Position numbers and translations under genes: made by a program. A stretch of DNA of 64,000 nt from Gnetum montanum (Eukaryota; Streptophyta; Gnetopsida; Gnetales; Gnetaceae): contig MNCI01014278.1 in assembly GCA_015680685.1 (NCBI GenBank), positions 171,068 through 235,067 of the forward strand, given 5' to 3'. Under the pieces are notes generated by a model. The model saw only the letters and a program-made list of their open reading frames with translations. It was not told the DNA's origin and did no database searches. Every line of letters begins with the position of its first letter. Within the stretch, counting starts at the first letter, position 1. Below are positions 64,000 through 64,000 of this stretch, in pieces.

Positions 64000-64000
64000 T

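Larger units (their letters stand above)
58440..64000 (+). mobile_element. Athila/Tat-like gypsy element B, right end outside window
   Basis: 5' LTR (about 58440-59317), primer-site relic (59318-59336), gag (59473-61440), protease (61950-62450) and reverse transcriptase (63000 to window end). The protein blocks match element A (gag and PR) and element C/D (PR and RT). Stops are frequent but the order is intact. The 3' part lies beyond the window. Confidence 0.75.

Overview
This window reads as nuclear DNA of a plant with a large, repeat-filled genome. A gymnosperm fits best: it has AT-rich decayed LTR retrotransposons, several LINEs and tRNA-derived SINEs, and one host gene whose second intron is about 19 kb long. 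The species cannot be fixed from sequence alone. There are no bacterial features. One 104-base N block (3196-3299) and two single Ns (37598, 41967) mark assembly gaps.

Layout. 1-4766 (+): an Athila/Tat-like Ty3/gypsy element, cut by the window start, with gag and protease but no pol, ending in an LTR. 4860-9000 (+): RNase H and integrase of a Tat-type element, then a probable LTR with 51-bp tandem repeats. 9000-10490: decayed repeats, including an LTR-like promoter on the minus strand. 10506-20040 (-): a complete but heavily mutated relative of the first element, with two LTRs and gag-PR-RT-IN remnants. 20478-26390: SINEs, a decayed LINE (21.8-25.7 kb, +) and a dispersed repeat here called R1. 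26707-48044 (-): the host gene. 48184-58440: SINEs, R1 copies, a LINE fragment and a nearly full-length LINE with a 14-bp target-site duplication (51050-56357, +). 58440-64000 (+): a third gypsy element (LTR, gag, PR, RT), cut by the window end.

The host gene encodes an arginine N-methyltransferase 2 (Rmt2)-like protein: an N-terminal ankyrin domain joined to a GAMT-like SAM-dependent methyltransferase domain. Three exons (47738-47465, 46692-46285, 27017-26707) join in phase at GT-AG boundaries to give 330 codons from the first in-frame ATG. Intron 2 is 19,267 bp and holds two SINE copies, a Copia fragment, a GC-rich LINE (about 34.7-29.95 kb) and an LTR element with no recognised gag-pol (36353-42796). 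The LINE and the LTR element both lie in the same orientation as the gene. The coding frame is open upstream of that ATG and there is a competing upstream ORF, so the true start is unresolved.

The most interesting repeat biology is two apparent LINE/SINE partnerships. In each, a tRNA-derived SINE family shares its 3' tail with a LINE in the same window. One LINE group ends in an unusual CCAACACCC/poly-C terminus instead of poly-A. U3 regions of the gypsy LTRs carry dense short palindromic motifs just upstream of the TATA box.
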